Source: Streptomyces asoensis (GTDB lineage: Bacteria; Actinomycetota; Actinomycetes; Streptomycetales; Streptomycetaceae). Taken from it: 64,000 nt of DNA. The stretch covers positions 9,300,001 through 9,364,000 of the forward strand of contig NZ_CP049838.1 in assembly GCF_013085465.1 (NCBI RefSeq), written 5' to 3'. Shown piece by piece: positions 61,053 to 64,000 of the stretch. Both the position numbers and the translations under genes were made by a program. Below the pieces are notes generated by a model. The model was not told the origin of the DNA. It searched no databases and saw only the letters and a program-made list of their open reading frames with translations. Position 1 is the first letter of the stretch. Every line of letters starts with the position of its first letter.

Positions 61053-62243
61053 TCAGGTGTTCGCGGCCTTGAGCAGGCCCAGGAGACGCGCGGGGTCCAT
61101 CTCGTTGTCGCCGCGCAGGGCCTGGAACACCTCGCGGACCCTGGCGGGGGAGGGGCTCGCGCCGAGGAAGTCCCGGGTGGCCGGCGGCCCCCACTGGGCG
61201 AGGCCGCTCGTGGACATGGGCGCCCAGCCGGGCTCCAGGTCGCAGGAGAAGAGGTCGCCGTCGGCGAAGTGCTCCAGCATGAAGCGGTCGGGGTCGCGCC
61301 AGTAGTCGAAGAGCTGGCTGCCCTGGATGTGCCGGCCGATGCCCCAACTGCGCTTGTAGCCACGCTCGTTCAGGTACTCGCCGCCCGCGGCGATGGAGTC
61401 GAGGTCGGTGACCTGGTAGGCGGAGTGGACATAGCCGTTGCCCGGCCCGAGGTGCATCGCGAGGGTGTGGTGGTCGACGGCCAGACTGCCCTGGTCGCAG
61501 CGGATGAACGCCATCGTCGGTCCGCGGTCGCGCTGCCCGTCCAGGAACAGGAAGTCGGACACGATCATCCCGAGGGTGTCCAGGTACCAGTCCAGAGCCC
61601 GGGCGAACACCCTCGTCTCCAGCACCAGATGGCCCAGACGCTGGATACGGGACGGTTCACGCGGCGGGCGCTGCGTGAGGTTCCTGCGACGGTGGTCCGT
61701 GCCGGAATTGAGGAGCAGCGGTTGCTGTTCGGGCAGCGCCGGCAGCGGCTCACCGCAGTGCACGACCCGGACCGGGAAGCCCGAGGGGTCGAGCAGGTCG
61801 ACGGCCTTGCCGCCCCCGGGGGCGTCCGCGTCTCGTGCGCCTCGTGCGCCTGGTACATCTCGTGTGTCCCGTACGTCCGAGCCGGTGGCGCGGGCCAGCC
61901 GGTCCAGGTCGGCCCGCTCGGCCGCGCGGAACACCGGGCCGATGAAGCTGCTGGTGCGTCCCTTGCGGATCACCATGCACGGCGTGCCCGCGAAGGTGCC
62001 GCGCAGCCACAGCTCACGCTCGGTGCGGGCGGCGATGCCGAATCCGAAGTCACGGGCGAAGGCCTCGGCGCGGTCCAGGTCGGGCTTCTCGAACTCCAGC
62101 CAGGCCAGGTCGGCGACCTTGATGACGGGGTTCCGGGAGCGCCCGGGGTGTTCGCCGCGCAGGGCGCCCTGTTCGCTGTGGAGGTCCTGGTGGGCCGTCC
62201 TGAGGTCCGTGACGTCGACCGCGTTGACGTGAGTTCCGGACAT
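61053..62243 (-). CDS. Extradiol (VOC-family) ring-cleavage dioxygenase
   Basis: A 396-residue vicinal-oxygen-chelate protein with two homologous halves, a type I extradiol dioxygenase. The Fe(II) ligands are probably His205 (QRLGHLVLE), His273 (GYVHSAYQV) and Glu324 (FMLEHFADG), a spacing close to that in biphenyl-diol dioxygenases. An N-terminal extension of about 40 residues and a loop at 125-148 rich in R, D, G and A are unusual. ATG 62241-62243 has GGAGG about 6 nt upstream. First gene of the operon, divergent from the TetR gene. Its catechol substrate is unknown. Confidence 0.9.
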   Translation of the reverse strand: MSGTHVNAVDVTDLRTAHQDLHSEQGALRGEHPGRSRNPVIKVADLAWLEFEKPDLDRAEAFARDFGFGIAARTERELWLRGTFAGTPCMVIRKGRTSSFIGPVFRAAERADLDRLARATGSDVRDTRDVPGARGARDADAPGGGKAVDLLDPSGFPVRVVHCGEPLPALPEQQPLLLNSGTDHRRRNLTQRPPREPSRIQRLGHLVLETRVFARALDWYLDTLGMIVSDFLFLDGQRDRGPTMAFIRCDQGSLAVDHHTLAMHLGPGNGYVHSAYQVTDLDSIAAGGEYLNERGYKRSWGIGRHIQGSQLFDYWRDPDRFMLEHFADGDLFSCDLEPGWAPMSTSGLAQWGPPATRDFLGASPSPARVREVFQALRGDNEMDPARLLGLLKAANT

Positions 62244-62283
62244 GGTGTCCTCCAAGCAACATTGCTGTAATGAGGAAATCATC

Positions 62284-62311
62284 AGCTTTGACACTTCGAT
62301 CGTCAAGAGCT
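62284..62311. promoter_or_regulatory. Inverted repeat in the aromatic-operon promoter
   Basis: AGCTTTGAC (62284-62292) faces GTCAAGAGCT (62302-62311): arms of nine pairs with a one-base bulge around a 9-nt centre. On the minus strand it contains TTGACG, a -35-like hexamer for the extradiol dioxygenase operon, so a protein bound here would block that promoter. Confidence 0.5.
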
Positions 62312-62324
62312 GATCGGTGTCGGG

Positions 62325-62338
62325 TGATGAATTCATCA
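62325..62338. promoter_or_regulatory. Palindromic operator, probable TetR site
   Basis: TGATGAATTCATCA is a perfect 14-bp palindrome between the divergent TetR gene and the aromatic operon; a half-site TTCATCA recurs at 62355-62361, closer to the TetR gene. It is the best candidate for the binding site of the TetR protein encoded at 62402, which would then control both its own gene and the operon. Confidence 0.7.
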
Positions 62339-62401
62339 GGTATGGGTTGACCGATTCATCAGAACTGTGACCTGGCCCACCCGGTGGGTAGACTCCCGCC
62401 C

Positions 62402-63037
62402 ATGTCGACGTCAGCCCCGCCCCTCAACCGCTTCGAACGGCGCCGCGCCGAGACCCGCCAGGCGCTCGTCCGCGCGGCCCGGCAGATCCTCGCCGAGACC
62501 GGAGACACCAGCGCGAGCATCCAGGCCATCGCGGAGCGCGCCGATGTCGGCTTCGGCTCGTTCTACAACCACTTCGAATCGAAGACCGAACTGTTCGACG
62601 CGGCGGTCAAGGACGCCCTCGAAGAGCTCGGCAAGGCCTTCGACGAGCATCTCCAGGGCATCGACGACCCGGCGGAGCTCGTCGCGGCGGGCTTCCGGCT
62701 CAGCGCGCGCCTGGCCGACTCCCGGCCCGAGCTGATGCAGGTACTGCGCCACCGCGGACTCGGCCACATCCACTCCGACACCGGCCTGGCTCCGCGTGCC
62801 GTGCGTGACCTGGAGGTCGGCATCGCCTCCGGCCGGTTCACCGTCGGCGACCCGACCGTCGCCCTGACCGCTCTGGGTGGCTCCCTGCTGGCACTGCTGG
62901 ACCTGCGCTTCGCCCGCCCGGACCTCGACGGGGACGAGGCGGCCTCGAACCTGGCCGAGATGCTGCTGCGCATGCTGGGCCTCCCGCCGCAGGACGCCCA
63001 GGACGTCGCCCGCCGCCCGCTGCCCGACCTCGGCTGA
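62402..63037 (+). CDS. TetR-family regulator of the aromatic catabolic operon
   Basis: A 211-residue TetR-type protein. The DNA-binding domain reads TRQALVRAARQILAETGDTS and IQAIAERADVGFGSFYNHFE, followed by an all-helical ligand domain. Start ATG 62402; an in-frame GTG at 62384 would add six residues. Divergent from the four-gene meta-cleavage operon with palindromic sites in the 158-bp gap, so it is very probably the local repressor responding to an aromatic substrate or intermediate. Confidence 0.93.
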   Translation: MSTSAPPLNRFERRRAETRQALVRAARQILAETGDTSASIQAIAERADVGFGSFYNHFESKTELFDAAVKDALEELGKAFDEHLQGIDDPAELVAAGFRLSARLADSRPELMQVLRHRGLGHIHSDTGLAPRAVRDLEVGIASGRFTVGDPTVALTALGGSLLALLDLRFARPDLDGDEAASNLAEMLLRMLGLPPQDAQDVARRPLPDLG

Positions 63038-63243
63038 CGACGGGACGCGCACCGCTTCGCCTCGGCGGTCGAGGCGGGAGTGCCGGGACGGCGGGCGACC
63101 GCGATCGTCGACGACGTGGCGCCGAATTCGTGGTGTGTTCACGGCCCGGTCGGGGGCATCCGGTGAGCAACGACCTGGAAAGAGCAACGACACCGCACGA
63201 GCGACGCCACCGAACGAGTCGACACCCCGAAGGGACGGACCCC

Positions 63244-63420
63244 TTGCTCGCCATCATCTCGGCAGTGCTGTTCTTCATCGCCTTTCTGATCAACGCGGCG
63301 GAGATCTCCACCAACGACACCTTCACCTCCACCAACCTCATGCTTCTCGGCCTGACCGTGCTCGCCCTCCACGTCGCGGGCATCGGCAGCGGCTGGTCGG
63401 TGCGCGGCCGCCGGCGCTGA
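63244..63420 (+). CDS. Small two-helix membrane protein
   Basis: A 58-residue protein with two membrane helices: [20 protein letters not shown] and [20 protein letters not shown], joined by [10 protein letters not shown] and ending in a basic tail. I recall near-identical small proteins widespread in Streptomyces, without known function. The start appears to be TTG 63244, preceded by AAGGGACGG; the open frame runs upstream to 63130, but that stretch is Arg/Pro-rich and unlike protein. Monocistronic. Confidence 0.78.
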   Translation: MLAIISAVLFFIAFLINAAEISTNDTFTSTNLMLLGLTVLALHVAGIGSGWSVRGRRR

Positions 63421-63520
63421 GCCCTGCGGGCGGAAACCGACCCGTACTCGCGGACAGCCGCCCCCACAAGGGAAGATGGAAGGCGCAAGCCTTGATCGAC
63501 CGATGTGGAGGAGCGGGCAC

Positions 63521-64000
63521 ATGCAGCACGAGCGAGCGGGCACGAAGGCCGCCCCCGAGGATCTCGTCGACGTCGCCCGGCTGGTCACGGCGTACTACGC
63601 GCTGCACCCCGACCCGGCCGACCCGGGGCAGCGCGTGGCGTTCGGCACCTCGGGGCACCGGGGGTCGTCGCTGAACACGGCGTTCAACGAGGACCACATC
63701 GCCGCGACCAGCCAGGCCATCTGCGAGTACCGGACCGCCCAGGGCACCGACGGCCCCCTCTTCCTCGGCGCCGACAGTCACGCCCTGTCCGAGCCCGCCC
63801 GGGTCACCGCCCTGGAGGTGTTCGCGGCCAACGGGGTGACGGTCCTCGTCGACAGCGCCGACGGCTACACGCCGACGCCCGCCGTCTCCCACGCGATCCT
63901 CACCCACAACCGCGGCCGCACCGCCGCCCTCGCCGACGGCGTGGTCGTCACCCCGTCGCACAACCCGCCCGCCGACGGCGGCTTCAAGTACAACCCGCCG
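63521..64000 (+). CDS. pgm: Phosphoglucomutase (alpha-D-glucose-phosphate specific), 5' part
   Basis: The first 160 residues of a phosphohexomutase that interconverts glucose 1-phosphate and glucose 6-phosphate. [20 protein letters not shown] near residue 40 and the phosphoserine loop [18 protein letters not shown] at the end of the visible part match bacterial Pgm; the active-site serine is in TPSHNP. Start ATG 63521 with GGAGGAG about 7 nt upstream. The gene runs off the window. Confidence 0.95.
   Translation, partial: MQHERAGTKAAPEDLVDVARLVTAYYALHPDPADPGQRVAFGTSGHRGSSLNTAFNEDHIAATSQAICEYRTAQGTDGPLFLGADSHALSEPARVTALEVFAANGVTVLVDSADGYTPTPAVSHAILTHNRGRTAALADGVVVTPSHNPPADGGFKYNPP

Overview
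The window is GC-rich throughout, with G/C at nearly every third codon position, short intergenic gaps, many GTG and TTG starts and many 1-14 nt stop/start overlaps. Together with LacI-governed sugar ABC transporters, IdeR/DmdR1-type iron boxes, a chloramphenicol-phosphotransferase-like kinase and a high-affinity [NiFe]-hydrogenase locus, this points to the chromosome of a Streptomyces or close relative. I see no tRNA, rRNA, CRISPR array, insertion sequence, integrase or origin.

Layout. 1-4123: a LacI-regulated sugar ABC transporter on the minus strand (binding lipoprotein cut by the window edge, two permeases) with two near-identical palindromic operators. 4238-8320: a PlsC-like acyltransferase, a receiver-less LuxR/NarL remnant abutting a short tatA, a TerD-family protein, a coiled-coil/winged-helix-like protein and a PLP-dependent dehydratase. 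8452-13073: a two-gene RNA-repair operon (RNA ligase-helical-kinase protein, then MJ1316/DUF504-EEP-2H-nucleotidyltransferase protein). 13247-22608: CPT-like kinase, methylmalonyl-CoA mutase MutA/MutB with MeaB, PPK2, amidohydrolase and CoA-transferase.

22760-38487: a compact locus for an actinobacterial group 1h (high-affinity, O2-tolerant type) [NiFe]-hydrogenase: two small proteins, hypX, hhyS, hhyL, a NifU-like protein, three translationally coupled uncharacterised proteins, a maturation protease, a tiny membrane peptide, then hypA, hypB, hypF, hypC, hypD and hypE, closed by a strong hairpin. Nearly all its genes overlap, so it looks like one expression unit that builds, metallates and proteolytically matures the enzyme.

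39094-50246: a polysaccharide and plant-polymer utilisation region: LacI regulator, second sugar ABC transporter, GH43-like enzyme, secreted beta-helix protein with two C-terminal carbohydrate-binding-like repeats, secreted tannase/feruloyl esterase and an intradiol dioxygenase with a highly structured leader. 50321-55501: iron acquisition, with two iron boxes, a PPOX-type flavoprotein, a siderophore ABC transporter with both permease halves fused, and a TetR regulator. 56380-63037: an aromatic meta-cleavage operon (extradiol dioxygenase, FAH-family hydrolase, FAD monooxygenase, acetoacetyl-CoA synthetase) divergent from its probable TetR repressor. The window ends in a small membrane protein and the 5' part of phosphoglucomutase.

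Functions are assigned from visible motifs and recalled family knowledge; no database search was run. DUF numbers are from memory and should be confirmed.
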